Shown: piece by piece, positions 9,231 through 18,616 of the stretch | Position numbering within the stretch: position 1 is the stretch's first letter | Layout of the letters: each line of letters starts with the position of its first letter | Assembly: GCF_019697375.1 (NCBI RefSeq) | Contig: NZ_JAHCDI010000004.1 | Coordinates: 3,645,324-3,709,323 of the forward strand | Length of the DNA: 64,000 nt | DNA from: Micromonospora tarapacensis | Lineage (GTDB): Bacteria > Actinomycetota > Actinomycetes > Mycobacteriales > Micromonosporaceae | Direction: 5' to 3' | The notes under the pieces: model-generated | Database searches by the model: none | What the model was told of the DNA's origin: nothing | What the model saw: the letters and a program-made list of their open reading frames with translations, nothing else | Position numbers and translations under genes: made by a program

Positions 9231-9790
9231 GATCGGCGACCGTACCAAAGGGTGGTCTCGCCGTACCGGCGACTGCGCTGGCCAGTGACCCCTTCCACCC
9301 ACTCGACCGGTCCGCTGCGGGTGGACCGCTCCACCACCACCAACGCGTCCGGCGCCAGCCAGCCTCCGTCGACCAGAGCGGCGAGCATCTCGGTGATCCC
9401 CTCGTCCGGCAGCGCGTACGGCGGGTCGGCGAAGACGGCGTCGTACCCGCCGCCGTCCGGGCCGGCGGCCAGGACGCCGGCGACCCTGCCGGTGACCACC
9501 CGGGCGGCGGGCCCCACCCGCAGGGCCGCCAGGTTCTCCCGGATCACCCGGGCGGCACGCGGGTCGGACTCGACAAGCAACGCGTGCCCGGCCCCCCGGG
9601 ACAGCGCCTCCATACCCACCGCGCCCGAGCCCGCGTAGAGGTCGGCGAAACGCGCCCCGTCGAGGTCGATCTCCGCCTGCACGGCACTGAACAGCGCCTC
9701 GCGTACCCGATCGGAGGTCGGTCGGGTGCCGGCGCCCGGCGGGGCGGTGATCCGCCGGCCGCCGAGGCTACCCGCGACGATCCGGGTCAC
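9227..9790 (-). CDS. rsmD: 16S rRNA (guanine966-N2)-methyltransferase RsmD
   Basis: A 187-aa SAM-dependent methyltransferase. It has the N-terminal RIVAGSLGGRRI, the SAM-binding loop DLYAGSGAVGMEALSRGA near residue 50 and the catalytic DPPY near 121. GTG 9790 (VTRIVAG) has AGGAGCG 7 nt upstream. It is expected to modify G966 in the 30S P-site region. It overlaps and precedes coaD. Confidence 0.94.
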   Translation of the reverse strand: MTRIVAGSLGGRRITAPPGAGTRPTSDRVREALFSAVQAEIDLDGARFADLYAGSGAVGMEALSRGAGHALLVESDPRAARVIRENLAALRVGPAARVVTGRVAGVLAAGPDGGGYDAVFADPPYALPDEGITEMLAALVDGGWLAPDALVVVERSTRSGPVEWVEGVTGQRSRRYGETTLWYGRRS

Positions 9791-10126
9791 CGTTCGCTCC
9801 TGCTCATACCGCCGACGCTACGCGACGGCCAGTTGACCGGCGTGACGAGTCAGGTGCCGGCCTGGCGACCTCGCGGGTCCAAGCCGGATGCCTACGGTAA
9901 TCGTTCGATCACGACAGGCCATCAATGATCTCGCATTCATAACATCATTCTTAAGGCCCACTGAAGGCTGTCCCGTTCCTCACGATCTCGCTAGGGTCTG
10001 CCGGTGCCGGCTTCGACGCCGCCGGCCCTCGGCACGGACGGCACCCTCTCCGGCGCGCGGCAACCGCCGCCGGCGCCACCCGTCCCCCGTGCCGGCATTG
10101 ACGCTTTCTTCACCCCGGGAGTACGC
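9791..10126. promoter_or_regulatory. Divergent intergenic region; candidate promoter of the LPXTG protein
   Basis: There is an AT-richer patch at 9895-9960. A TAGGGT hexamer at 9992-9997 lies exactly 6 nt before a GTG at 10004 that is in frame with the downstream gene. Either transcription starts there and leaves a leader of about 120 nt to the GTG at 10127, or a leaderless, longer product also starts at 10004. No other gene is visible here. Confidence 0.4.
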
Positions 10127-11626
10127 GTGATCCGACCAAAGCTGTCGCTGCGGCGACCGCTGGCTGTCCTGGCAGCCGCCCTCATCGGCCTGGCCGGAGC
10201 AGCGGTGGTAGCCACCCCGGCCGCCGCCCACGAGACCACCATCACCGCCACCGCCGTCTGTGACCAGCTCAGTGGTGAGCGGCTGATCACGTGGAAGGTG
10301 GTCAACAGCCAGCCCCGCAAGGCCGCCACCATCAAGAAGGTGATCGCCGAGCCCTCGACCCCGGTTCAGGTGCTCGTGCCGGGGGCCGACACCGTCGATC
10401 TGGAGGACGTCGCCATCCCCGGCGGCAGCTTCGTCGAGGCGGTCCAGCGGGTGCCGGGCGACACCGCGAACGCCAAGCTGACCGTCAAGGCTCGCTGGGG
10501 CATTCTCCGGAAGCAGACCAACGAAGGCGCAATCGACCTCGACGGCGACGAGGCGTGCAAGCCGGCGCCGAAGTGCGTCGACGCCAGCGAGGCGAAGTAC
10601 AGCCACACCTTCGACGGCCCGAACGGCAAGGCGACCGTCAAGCTGGAGGGCGACCTGCCGCTGTGCGGCGAGGAGGAGCAGTACTTCACCCTGGTGTCGT
10701 ACTTCGCGCCGCGCCCGAAGTTCTCCACCCCGCAGTACGTCTACGGCACGCCGGACAGCAACTTCCTCGGCGGCACCCAGACCGAGATCGAGCTCAACGT
10801 CGAGGTCCCGGACTGCCACACCCAGGTCGACCTGATCTGGGGCGGCGTCGACGAGGTCATCGACCCGCTGGTCGAGGACGGCCCGCGTTACGGCGGCAAG
10901 AAGCTGGGCGACCGGGGCGCACCGGGCAACCGCTCGTCGGGCCCGGACGGCTGGTACAACGGCGGCAGCAAGAACTGCACCACCCCGGCCGCCACCTTCG
11001 CCTCGGCCTGCGACGGCACCGTCACGGTCTCGCTGAGCAACGACGGCTCGATCTCCAAGTACCCGGTCGAGTTCGAGGTCCGGGGCGAGAACGGCTGGTC
11101 CAAGACGGTCACGGTCGACCCCGGTAAGGCCGACAACGAGACCGTGGTGCCCGCCGAGAATGCCGGCAAGATCGAGGTGCTGGTCGACGGCGAGGTGATC
11201 GACAACGGTACGTACTCCTGGGAGCGCCCCGAGGACTGCCCGCTGCCGACGGTGACCACCGACGCCGACTGCGAGACCTTCGCGCTGACCGCGTCGAACC
11301 CGGAGGGTGGCGTGCCGGTCAATGTGGAGTTCAGCTACGGCGACCAGACCGAGACCCGTACCGTCGAGCCGGGCTCGGCGGAGAAGGTCGCCTTCCCGGC
11401 CGGCGAGGACGAGGCGGCGCTGGTCGTCCTGCCGGAGCTGGGCCTGGAGCTTGAGGTCGTCTACGCACCCGAGGGTTGCGGCGGCGGTGGCGGCGGCGAG
11501 GAGCCGGGCCTGCCGGTGACCGGTGCCGCTGCCGGCGGCATCGCCGCGGGCGCCATCGCCCTGCTGGCGCTGGGCGCGGTCGTGTTCGTGATGGCGCGGC
11601 GGCGGCGGATCCACTTCACCGCCTGA
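10127..11626 (+). CDS. Secreted surface protein with C-terminal LPXTG-type sorting signal
   Basis: A 499-aa protein if started at GTG 10127, which has GGGAG about 7 nt upstream and yields a textbook signal peptide (Arg/Lys n-region, long Ala/Leu core, cleavage near PAAA/HE). The mature part has several Cys-containing beta-rich segments and resembles repeated Ig-like or thiol-containing domains (C/D-rich VCDQL, CGEEEQYF, ACDGTVTVSLSN, DADCETF). The C-terminus is a Gly/Glu linker, LPVTG, a hydrophobic helix and RRRR, a classical sortase substrate. The function of the ectodomain is not recognised. The frame stays open upstream to 10004. Confidence 0.85.
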   Translation: MIRPKLSLRRPLAVLAAALIGLAGAAVVATPAAAHETTITATAVCDQLSGERLITWKVVNSQPRKAATIKKVIAEPSTPVQVLVPGADTVDLEDVAIPGGSFVEAVQRVPGDTANAKLTVKARWGILRKQTNEGAIDLDGDEACKPAPKCVDASEAKYSHTFDGPNGKATVKLEGDLPLCGEEEQYFTLVSYFAPRPKFSTPQYVYGTPDSNFLGGTQTEIELNVEVPDCHTQVDLIWGGVDEVIDPLVEDGPRYGGKKLGDRGAPGNRSSGPDGWYNGGSKNCTTPAATFASACDGTVTVSLSNDGSISKYPVEFEVRGENGWSKTVTVDPGKADNETVVPAENAGKIEVLVDGEVIDNGTYSWERPEDCPLPTVTTDADCETFALTASNPEGGVPVNVEFSYGDQTETRTVEPGSAEKVAFPAGEDEAALVVLPELGLELEVVYAPEGCGGGGGGEEPGLPVTGAAAGGIAAGAIALLALGAVVFVMARRRRIHFTA

Positions 11627-11647
11627 GCTGAGCTGAGCTGAGCGATT

Positions 11648-11684
11648 CCGCCCCGGTTGCCCGGTCCACGGGTAACCGGGGCGG
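11648..11684. terminator. Strong bidirectional hairpin between the LPXTG gene and recG
   Basis: A 16-bp stem (one G-T pair) with a 5-nt loop, between two convergent genes. No T-run follows in either direction. Just upstream, the stop codon is embedded in a short GAGCT tandem repeat (11625-11643). Confidence 0.7.
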
Positions 11685-11736
11685 TTCGCACATGCGCCGA
11701 GGCTCCGGTGCCACGCCGGGTCGCGTCAGCAGCTGG

Positions 11737-13966
11737 TCAGCCCTTTTCGAGGTACTCGGCGCGGTCGGCGTCGACCAGCGCGGCTACCGAGGCGGCCAGC
11801 GCGGGGTGCCGGCCCAGCTCCGGATCGTCCTCGACCAGCTCGATCGCCTCCGCCCGCGCGTCCCGGATCAGATCGGCGTCGCGCAGCAACGACAGCAACC
11901 GCAGGTGCGAACGGCGGCCCGACTGGCTGGCACCGAGCACGTCGCCCTCCCGGCGCTGTTCCAGATCGAGCTCGGCGAGCTTGAAACCGTCCGTGGTGGA
12001 GGCCACCGCGTCCAGCCGTTCCCGGGCGCTGGTGCCCTCGGCCGCCTCGGTCACCAGCAGACAGAGCCCGGGCGCGCGGCCCCGGCCCACCCGACCCCGC
12101 AGCTGGTGCAGCTGGGAGACGCCGAATCGGTCGGCGTCGAGGACCACCATCACCGTGGCGTTGGGCACGTCCACACCGACCTCGACCACGGTCGTGGCAA
12201 CCAGGACGTCCAGCTCGCCGCCGGCGAAGGAGCGCATCACGGCGTCCTTCTCGTCGGCCGGCAGCCGGCCGTGCAGAACGCCGATCCGCAGACCGTGCAA
12301 CGGCCCGTCGGCCAGCAGCGGAGCGACCTCGGTCACCGCCAGCGGGGTCGTCGGCCGGTGTCGCCGTCGGCCCCGGTCGGCCCGAGGTCCGCCGGCTCCG
12401 CGTCGGCCGCCGCGTTCCCCGCCGGCGGGTCGCCGATGCGCGGGCAGACCACGTACGCCTGGTGGCCGGCGGTGACCTCCTCGCGCAGGCGCCGCCAGGC
12501 ACGATCGAGGAAGGCCGGCTTCTCGGCGGCCGGTACGACGTGCGACGCGATCGGTGATCGGCCGCGCGGCAGCTGGGACAGGGTGGAGATCTCCAGGTCG
12601 CCGTAGACGGTCATGGCCACCGTGCGGGGGATCGGGGTGGCGGTCATCACCAGCACGTGCGGCGGCTGCTCCGCCTTGGCCCGCAGCGCGTCCCGCTGCT
12701 CGACCCCGAACCGGTGCTGCTCGTCGACCACCACCAGGCCGAGGTCGGCGAAGTCGACCGCCTCGTAGAGCAGGGCGTGGGTGCCGAGGACGATGCCGGC
12801 GGCGCCGCTGGCGACCTCTGTCAGGGCCCGGCGCCGGGCCGCCGCGCCCAGCGAGCCGGTGACCAGCTCCACCCGGGTGGCGTGGTCGGCGGCGCCCAGC
12901 TCACCGGCCTGGGCGAGCGGGCCGAGCAGGTCGAGCATGCCACGGTGGTGCTGGGCGGCGAGCACCTCGGTCGGGGCGAGCAATGCGGCCTGCCCGCCCG
13001 CGTCGACGACCTGGAGCATGGCTCGCAGCGCCACCACCGTCTTGCCGGAGCCGACCTCGCCCTGCAACAGGCGGTGCATCGGGTGGCCGGTGGCCAGGTC
13101 GGCCGCGATCTCGACGCCGACGTCGCGCTGGCCGGCGGTCAACTCGTACGGCAGCCGGGCGTCGAACGCGTCGAGCAGGCCACCCCGCCGCGCCGGGCGG
13201 GGCGCGCGGGCGAGGCGGCGGCTGCCCGCTTGCGCCGTACCAGGGTCACCTGCACGGCGAACGCCTCGTCCCACTTCAGCCGGCGGCGGGCCCGATACAG
13301 TTCCTCCCGGCTGGACGGACGGTGGATCTCGCGCAGGGCGGAGCCGAGACCGACCAGGTTCCGGCTGGCCCGCACGGTGGCGGGCAACGGATCATCGGGC
13401 GGCGCGACGGTGTCCAGCACCACCCGCACGCAACGCGCGATCACCCAGGTCGGTACGGCCGCGGCGGCCGGGTAGACCGGGATCAGCGCCCCGGCGAACT
13501 CCTCGATCTGCTCGCTGGCCGCCGCCTCGGTGTCGGTCTGCTCGCCGAGCAGGACGTACTCCGGGCCGTTGAGCTGCCGCTTGCCCCGGAACTCGGTGAC
13601 CTTGCCGGCGAACAGCCCCCACCGGCCGGGCCGCAGTTCGCGTTCCCGCCACGCCTGGTTGCCGAAGAAGGTGAGGGTGAGGGTGCCACCGGAGCCGTCG
13701 CCGACGGTCACCTCCAGCAGGTTGCCCCGGCGCTGGCGCATCGGGCGGACGGCGGTGCGCTGCACCTGGGCCAGCACGGTGACCTGCTCGCCGACGTCGA
13801 GCGCGCGGATGTCGGTGTGCTCGCCGCGCTCGTCGTAGCGGCGCGGGAAGTGGTAGAGCAGGTCACCGGCGGTGTGCAGGTCGAGGTGGCTGGCCAGCGC
13901 CTTGGCGGTCTTCTCGCCGACCAGCTTCTTCAGCGGGGTGTCCAGGTCGGCCTGCTCGGCGGTCAT
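11737..13966 (-). CDS. recG: ATP-dependent DNA helicase RecG, interrupted by two apparent frameshifts
   Basis: A fork-reversal and branch-migration helicase. Three consecutive frames (from 13966 to about 13200; to about 12360; to 11737) join into one 743-aa RecG if one base is added near 13199-13202 and one near 12358-12361. The start is ATG 13966 ([17 protein letters not shown]), overlapping the DAK-gene stop by 4 nt. The first frame holds the wedge/OB part, including GLFAGKVTEFRGKRQLNGPEY. The second holds Walker A QGEVGSGKT, Walker B VVVDEQHRFG and VMTATPIPRT. The third holds the C-terminal helicase motifs, including TTVVEVGVDVPNA and QLHQLRGRVGRG. All motifs are intact, so a real loss of function is unlikely; sequencing error is the simplest reading. 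Confidence 0.9.
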
Positions 13967-15605
13967 TCGACACCCACCAACAGGGGATAGTGCGGTTGCC
14001 CGCCCGGGTATGCCTGCACCTCGACGAAGGGCCAGCGCCGCGCGATGTGCGCGCGTACCGCGTCGGCCAGCCCGTCGGGTGCGTCGGCCCCGACGAGCAG
14101 GGTGACCAGTTCGCCGCCGCCGCCGAGCATCCGGTCGACAAGCGCGACGCAGGTGTCGACCAGGTCGCTGCCGATCAGGTGCACCTCCCCCTCCACCAGG
14201 GCCAGTACGTCGCCCGCGCGGCACGGGCCGGCGACGGTGAGCGCCTCCCGGCCGGCCTGGCAGACCTCGGCGTACCGGCAGGCGCCGGCGGCCTCGGCCA
14301 TCGCTATCACGTCGTCGGCGAAGCGGCGCCGCGGATCCCGCACGGCGAGCGCGGCCAGCGCCTGCACCGGCGAGCGGGTCGGCACCACACTGACCGTCAC
14401 CCCCAGCCGGTCCGCCTCCTCGGCGACCTGGTTCGCCACGGCCTGCGCGTCCGGATCGTTGGGCAGCACCACCACGCAGGCCGCGCCGGTGGCCCGGACG
14501 GCGTCCAGCAACTCCCCGGTCGAGGGGTTGCCGGGCACCACCACCGCGCCCTCACCGGCGAGCAGCTCGACGATCCCGGTGCCGGCGGCCACCACCACGG
14601 CCGCCCGGCCCTCGGGCGCCGGGACCACGGCCGCCCGGCCCTCGGGCGCCGAGCCGGGCCGCGGCGCCGGCTGGTCGGCGAAGCGGGTCACCAAGATCTG
14701 GTGCGGGCGTCCGGCCGTCACCCCTGCCTCGATCGCCGCGCCGACGTCGTCGACGTGCACATGCACTTGCCAGGTGCCGCCCGACGGCTCGCCGTCGCCG
14801 ACGACCACGACGGAGTCGCCGAACGCGGCGAGCGTGTCACGCATCCGGCGCACCGCCTCGGGCTCGGCGTCGAGCAGGAACTGCACCTCGTAGGCGTACT
14901 CCGGGGAGCCGGTCGGCGGGGCGGCGCCGGCCGGTGGTGGCCCGCGCCGCGGTGCGGGCGCGCCACCTGCCGGGCTCTCCCCCGTGATCACCTCGACCAG
15001 GGCGTCCAGCAGCAGGCACAGCCCCCGCCCACCGGCGTCGACCACGCCGGCGCGAGCCAGTGCCGGCAGCTGTTCGGGGTGCGGGCCAAGGCCGTGGCGG
15101 CAGCGCCGGCCGCCGCCCGGGCCACCGCCGGCAGCTCGTCGCTGCCGACCCGCTCGGCCTCGCCGGCCGCGGCCGAGACCACCGTGAGCAGGGTGCCCTC
15201 CACCGGCCGGGCGACCGCCGCGTACGCCGCGTCGGTCGCCGCGCCCAGGGCGGCGGCCAGCGCCCGGCCCCGCACCTGGGGAACGGTGGCCAGTGCGTCG
15301 GCGAGCCCGCGCAGTATCTGCGACAGGATCACCCCGGAGTTGCCGCGGGCACCGAGCAGGGCACCCCGGGCCATCAGGCGCAGCGCGTGCCCGTGCGCGG
15401 TGGCGGCGCCGTCGGCGTGGGTGTCGAGATCCATGGCCAGGGCCTGCTGCGCCGAGGTGAGGGTGAGCACCAGGTTCGTGCCGGTGTCACCGTCGGGCAC
15501 CGGGTAGACGTTGAGATCGTCGATCTCCCCCTGGTGCCGCTTGAGCGCGGCCAGCCCGCTGGCGCACCAGCGGCCGACGGCCGCGGCGTCGAGGGTGTCC
15601 AGCAC
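13963..15605 (-). CDS. DAK-domain protein (FakA/YloV-like, fatty-acid-kinase type), one apparent frameshift
   Basis: A 547-aa protein once one base is restored near 15073-15076. The N-terminal DAK2 (Dha kinase L) domain has the metal/nucleotide motif [12 protein letters not shown] and the [16 protein letters not shown] loop. The C-terminal part is the DAK phosphatase-like/DegV-partner domain, including [17 protein letters not shown] and ending YPLLVGVE. Homologues phosphorylate DegV(FakB)-bound fatty acids in Firmicutes; the actinobacterial substrate is less clear. The gene lies directly upstream of and overlaps recG, as in mycobacteria. GTG 15605 has no ribosome site but a TAGGCT 6 nt upstream (leaderless candidate). 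A 30-bp tandem duplication lies at 14594-14650. Confidence 0.85.
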
Positions 15606-15611
15606 GGTGGA

Positions 15612-15617
15612 AGCCTA
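15612..15617 (-). promoter_or_regulatory. -10 element (TAGGCT) for leaderless DAK-domain gene
   Basis: TAGGCT on the minus strand, 6 nt before the GTG at 15605. No Shine-Dalgarno and no clear -35. Confidence 0.5.
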
Positions 15618-15776
15618 CTGGCGTACGCTGACAGGCGCCGGACCCCGGGCGTGTCCCGCGCCCCCCGGGTTGCCCCCGGGTTGGGCAGCTGGATCCGCCA
15701 TCGGGTAGCCTGGCCAGGTTGCCCGGGCAGCGCCTGGCGGCGACCTCATGAACGTTTCAAATCCCAGGAGTATCCC

Positions 15777-15968
15777 GTGGCTAGCGTGTGTGACGTCTGT
15801 GGCAAGGGGCCGGGCTTCGGCCACAACGTGTCCCACTCGCACCGGCGGACCAACCGCCGCTGGAACCCGAACATCCAGTCGGTGCGCACCCCGGCCGGTG
15901 GCGGCACGACCAAGAAGTTGAAGGTCTGCACCTCCTGCATCAAGGCGGGCAAGGTCACCCGCGCCTGA
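15777..15968 (+). CDS. rpmB: 50S ribosomal protein L28 (bL28), zinc-binding form
   Basis: A 63-aa protein, [29 protein letters not shown]..., ending ...[13 protein letters not shown]. The two CxxC pairs (residues 5/8 and 51/54) mark the zinc-containing C+ form. GTG 15777 has AGGAG 6 nt upstream. It is divergent from the DAK/recG pair, the usual actinobacterial arrangement. Confidence 0.96.
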   Translation: MASVCDVCGKGPGFGHNVSHSHRRTNRRWNPNIQSVRTPAGGGTTKKLKVCTSCIKAGKVTRA

Positions 15969-15996
15969 CGCGGCATCCGCCACCCCACACCGTCAC

Positions 15997-16024
15997 TGCC
16001 GGCGGACCCAGCGGTCCGCCGGCA
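15997..16024. terminator. Hairpin terminator between rpmB and the GNAT gene
   Basis: A perfect 12-bp stem, TGCCGGCGGACC/GGTCCGCCGGCA, with a 4-nt loop, 29 bp after the rpmB stop. Placed between convergent genes; likely bidirectional. Confidence 0.7.
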
Positions 16025-16087
16025 TCGTCGTGTCCGCGCTCCCTTCGCCGGGCGGTGGCGCGACGAGGGCCCCTTGACGCGGCGGGA

Positions 16088-16555
16088 TCAGAGAATACGG
16101 CCGAACGACAGGCAGCCGGGCTCCTCGGCGTAGTAGCCGAAGTTCGGGATCCGGTCGTAGCCGGCCGCGGTGTACATCGCGATCGCCTCGGGCTGCCGGT
16201 CGCCACACTCCAGGATGATCCGCTTGCGGCCGTGCTCACGGGCCGAGCGCTCGATGGCGGCGAGCACCGTGCGGGCCACGCCGCGCCCCCGGGCCTGCGG
16301 CGACGTGTACATCCGCTTCAGCTCGGCGGTGTCACCGTCGGCGCCGTGGCTGCGCCAGCCGCCGCAGCCGACCGGCTGCCCGTCGAGGTAGGCGACCAGG
16401 AACGTCCCCGCCGGCGGGGTGAACTCGCCGGCGTCGATCGGTGTCTCGTCGCCGCTGCCGCCGTACCGGGCACCGAGGTCGGCCAGCGTCGCCGTGATCA
16501 ACTGCTGCGCCACCGGCGAGTCGAACGGCACCGGCTGGATCTCGATCTGCTGCAC
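16088..16555 (-). CDS. GNAT-family N-acetyltransferase
   Basis: A 155-aa protein. The GNAT acetyl-CoA loop is QARGRGVARTVLAAIE near the middle, followed by the motif-B region RIILECGDRQPEAIAMYTAAGY. The substrate is unknown; similar proteins are often annotated only as GNAT. The start is taken as GTG 16555 (VQQIEIQPVPFDSP) because TACCCT lies exactly 6 nt upstream and there is no ribosome site. An alternative ATG at 16609 overlaps the thiL stop (TGATG) and would add 18 residues. Confidence 0.78.
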   Translation of the reverse strand: MQQIEIQPVPFDSPVAQQLITATLADLGARYGGSGDETPIDAGEFTPPAGTFLVAYLDGQPVGCGGWRSHGADGDTAELKRMYTSPQARGRGVARTVLAAIERSAREHGRKRIILECGDRQPEAIAMYTAAGYDRIPNFGYYAEEPGCLSFGRIL

Positions 16556-16561
16556 CCGTAA

Positions 16562-16567
16562 AGGGTA
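16562..16567 (-). promoter_or_regulatory. -10 element (TACCCT) for leaderless GNAT gene
   Basis: TACCCT, 6-nt gap, then GTG 16555 on the minus strand; no ribosome site. It competes with the possibility of coupling to thiL from the ATG at 16609. Confidence 0.45.
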
Positions 16568-16608
16568 CGACCACTGGCGCCCCTTACCCCCGGGAGGTGG
16601 GCGGGCCA

Positions 16609-17547
16609 TCAGCGGAAGTGGTCCCAACCGGCCGGACCGTCGAACGGACGGCCGTCCACCGTCACGCCGGAGCCCTCGGTGACCCGACCGATCGCCCGCC
16701 ACCCCGGTGGCAGGACCGTCGCCGGGGGAAAGGTCGCGGCGAGCGCGTGGTCGTCGCCACCGGCCAGCAGCCAGGCGTACGGATCGACACCGAGCGCCTG
16801 CGCGGCGTCGCGCATCTGCGGCGGCACCTCGAAGGCGTCCCGGGTGAGGTCGACGGCCACCCCGCTGGCCTTCGCCACGTGCCCGAGATCGGCGAGCAGC
16901 CCGTCGGAGACGTCGATCATGGCGGTGGCCCCCAGCCGGGCGGCCAGCGGCCCGGCCGGGTACGGCACCTCGGGCCGGCGGTACGCCTCGACCAGCAGCC
17001 GGGGCGTCCGGAATCCACGGGAGAGCACGGTGAACCCGGCCGCCGCGTAGCCGGTACGGCCGGCCAGGGCGACCAGGTCATCCGGGCGGGCGCCGGAACG
17101 GGTCACCGGCGGCCGGCCGGCCAGGTCACCGAGGGCGGTCACGGCGATGGTCAGGGTGGGACTGGCCGACATGTCCCCGCCGACCACACTGGCGCCGACG
17201 CCGGCCGCCTCGGCGCCCAGCCCGTCGGCCAGTTCCTCCACCCAGCCGGCGGCGACGTCGGCCGGCACGCAGAGCGCCACCAGCAGGGCGGTCGGTTCGG
17301 CCCCCATCGCCGCCACGTCGGCGAGGTTCGCCGCGGCCGCCCGGCGACCGATGTCGTGCGCCCCGGACCAGTCACGGCGGAAGTGCCGCCCCTCCACCAG
17401 CACGTCGGTCGTGGCAACCACCCGCGCGTCCGGCGCCGCGACCACCGCGGCGTCGTCGCCGGGGCCGAGCAGCACCGTGGCTCCGTACGACAGCCGGGCG
17501 GTCACCCGGTCGATCAGACCGAACTCGCCGACACCCGCGACACTCAC
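16609..17547 (-). CDS. thiL: Thiamine-monophosphate kinase
   Basis: A 312-aa enzyme, last step to thiamine pyrophosphate (TMP + ATP to TPP). It has the PurM/AIR-synthase-like fold with N-terminal GEFGLIDRV, the Mg-binding block LGPGDDAAVV, TTDVLVEGRHFRRDW, NLADVAAMGA, VGGDMSASP and the C-terminal MIDVSDGLLADLGHVA and AGGDDHALAATFP. GTG 17547 has GGAGTG about 7 nt upstream; the longer in-frame extension is Arg/Glu/Cys-rich and unlike the family. ThiDP is the cofactor of IlvB further along this window. Confidence 0.93.
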   Translation of the reverse strand: MSVAGVGEFGLIDRVTARLSYGATVLLGPGDDAAVVAAPDARVVATTDVLVEGRHFRRDWSGAHDIGRRAAAANLADVAAMGAEPTALLVALCVPADVAAGWVEELADGLGAEAAGVGASVVGGDMSASPTLTIAVTALGDLAGRPPVTRSGARPDDLVALAGRTGYAAAGFTVLSRGFRTPRLLVEAYRRPEVPYPAGPLAARLGATAMIDVSDGLLADLGHVAKASGVAVDLTRDAFEVPPQMRDAAQALGVDPYAWLLAGGDDHALAATFPPATVLPPGWRAIGRVTEGSGVTVDGRPFDGPAGWDHFR

Positions 17548-17696
17548 GCCGACACTCCGGCCCGCACGCTCACGCCGGCACTCCGCTTCGCTCGCGCAAT
17601 GCTTCTCCTTGACCACCGATAGGGATCAGCCCTGGTCCGTAAGGTACTTTCTCCCTTCGGGCCGCCTGGCAGGCGGCGACGGAGGGAGGTCGAGTC

Positions 17697-17930
17697 GTGG
17701 TACAGGCGTACATCCTCATCCAGACAGAGGTCGGCCGGGCACGTGACGTGGCCGGTCTCATCGCGGATCTCGCCGGCGTGGTCCGCGTCGACGCGGTCAC
17801 CGGGCCGTACGACGTGGTCGTGCTCACCGAGGCGAACACCGTCGACGAGCTCGGCAAGCTCATCGTCAGCAAGGTGCAGATGGTGCCCGGCATCACCCGC
17901 ACCCTCACGTGTTCGGTGGTGCGCCTGTAA
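17697..17930 (+). CDS. Stand-alone Lrp/AsnC ligand-binding (RAM) domain protein
   Basis: A 77-aa protein covering a single RAM/ACT-like domain (VQAYILIQTEVGRARDVAGLI...GPYDVVVLTEA...GITRTLTCSVVRL) without the N-terminal helix-turn-helix of full Lrp/AsnC regulators. Such proteins form amino-acid-binding oligomers and may modulate other regulators; no DNA-binding part is present here. GTG 17697 has GGAGG upstream. The DUF3515 gene begins right at its stop codon. Confidence 0.88.
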   Translation: MVQAYILIQTEVGRARDVAGLIADLAGVVRVDAVTGPYDVVVLTEANTVDELGKLIVSKVQMVPGITRTLTCSVVRL

Positions 17931-18553
17931 GTGGACACGATCTCCGATTCCCCGGTCGCCGAGGCGGATCGCCCGGACACGGCGAAGGCACCCGACCGTA
18001 CCAGCCGCCACGCGGCGCTGATCGCCACCGCGGTGGCGGTGCCGGTGGCGCTGCTGGTGGGCGCGCTGGCGCTGGCCAACCTCTCCCGGACGCGCCGGCC
18101 GCCGCGCCGCAGGCGTCGCCGACCACGTCGCTTCCCGGCTCCACCGAGCCGGTCGAGATGGCCGCCCCGGTGCTGGCCGAACGGCCGGCGATCGTCTGCC
18201 GGGCGCTGCTGTCGCAGTTACCCACGTCGATCGATGACCTGCCGCAGCGGCCCGTCACGGCAGGGTCCGAGCAGAACGCCGCGTACGGCGACCCGGCGCT
18301 GACGGTGGCCTGCGGCGGCGCCGAACCCGAGGTACGGCCCACCGACCACCTCTGGCTGGTCAACTCGGTCTGCTGGCACGGCGTGGAGCAGGGCGACGTG
18401 ACGGTGCTCACCACGGTGGACCGGGAGACCGCGGTGACCGTCCGGGTGCCGCGCTCGCACGGCCCGGCGCTGCAGCTGGCCTCGCCGATCTCCGACACCA
18501 TCGTCGCCTCGGTTCCCTCGGCCGGGCCGGTGCCCTCCGGCTGCGCTCCCTGA
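17931..18553 (+). CDS. DUF3515 membrane-anchored protein, one apparent frameshift
   Basis: A 207-aa protein if one C is added near 18085-18088. GTG 17931 immediately follows the TAA of the RAM gene. The N-terminal 30 cytoplasmic residues are followed by one transmembrane helix (ALIATAVAVPVALLVGALAL), a Pro/Ala/Thr linker, and a C-terminal extracytoplasmic domain with conserved Cys (IVCRALL, VACGG, SVCWHG) ending PSGCAP. From memory, this family sits next to thiL/ddl in mycobacteria too. Role unknown; location beside D-Ala-D-Ala ligase hints at envelope function, nothing more. Confidence 0.8.
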
Positions 18554-18616
18554 CCGCAGCCGCACGACCGGCTGACGCGGCGGCCGGGTCGACGTGGCCG
18601 CGGCGGGCGGGTCGGG

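Noticed and set aside
9980..11614. A 544-aa minus-strand open frame over the LPXTG gene
   Set aside because: No family motif; the plus-strand frame has signal peptide, LPVTG sorting signal and a ribosome site.
11625..11643. GAGCT tandem repeat after the LPXTG stop codon
   Set aside because: Only about four short units; likely simple slippage with no function.
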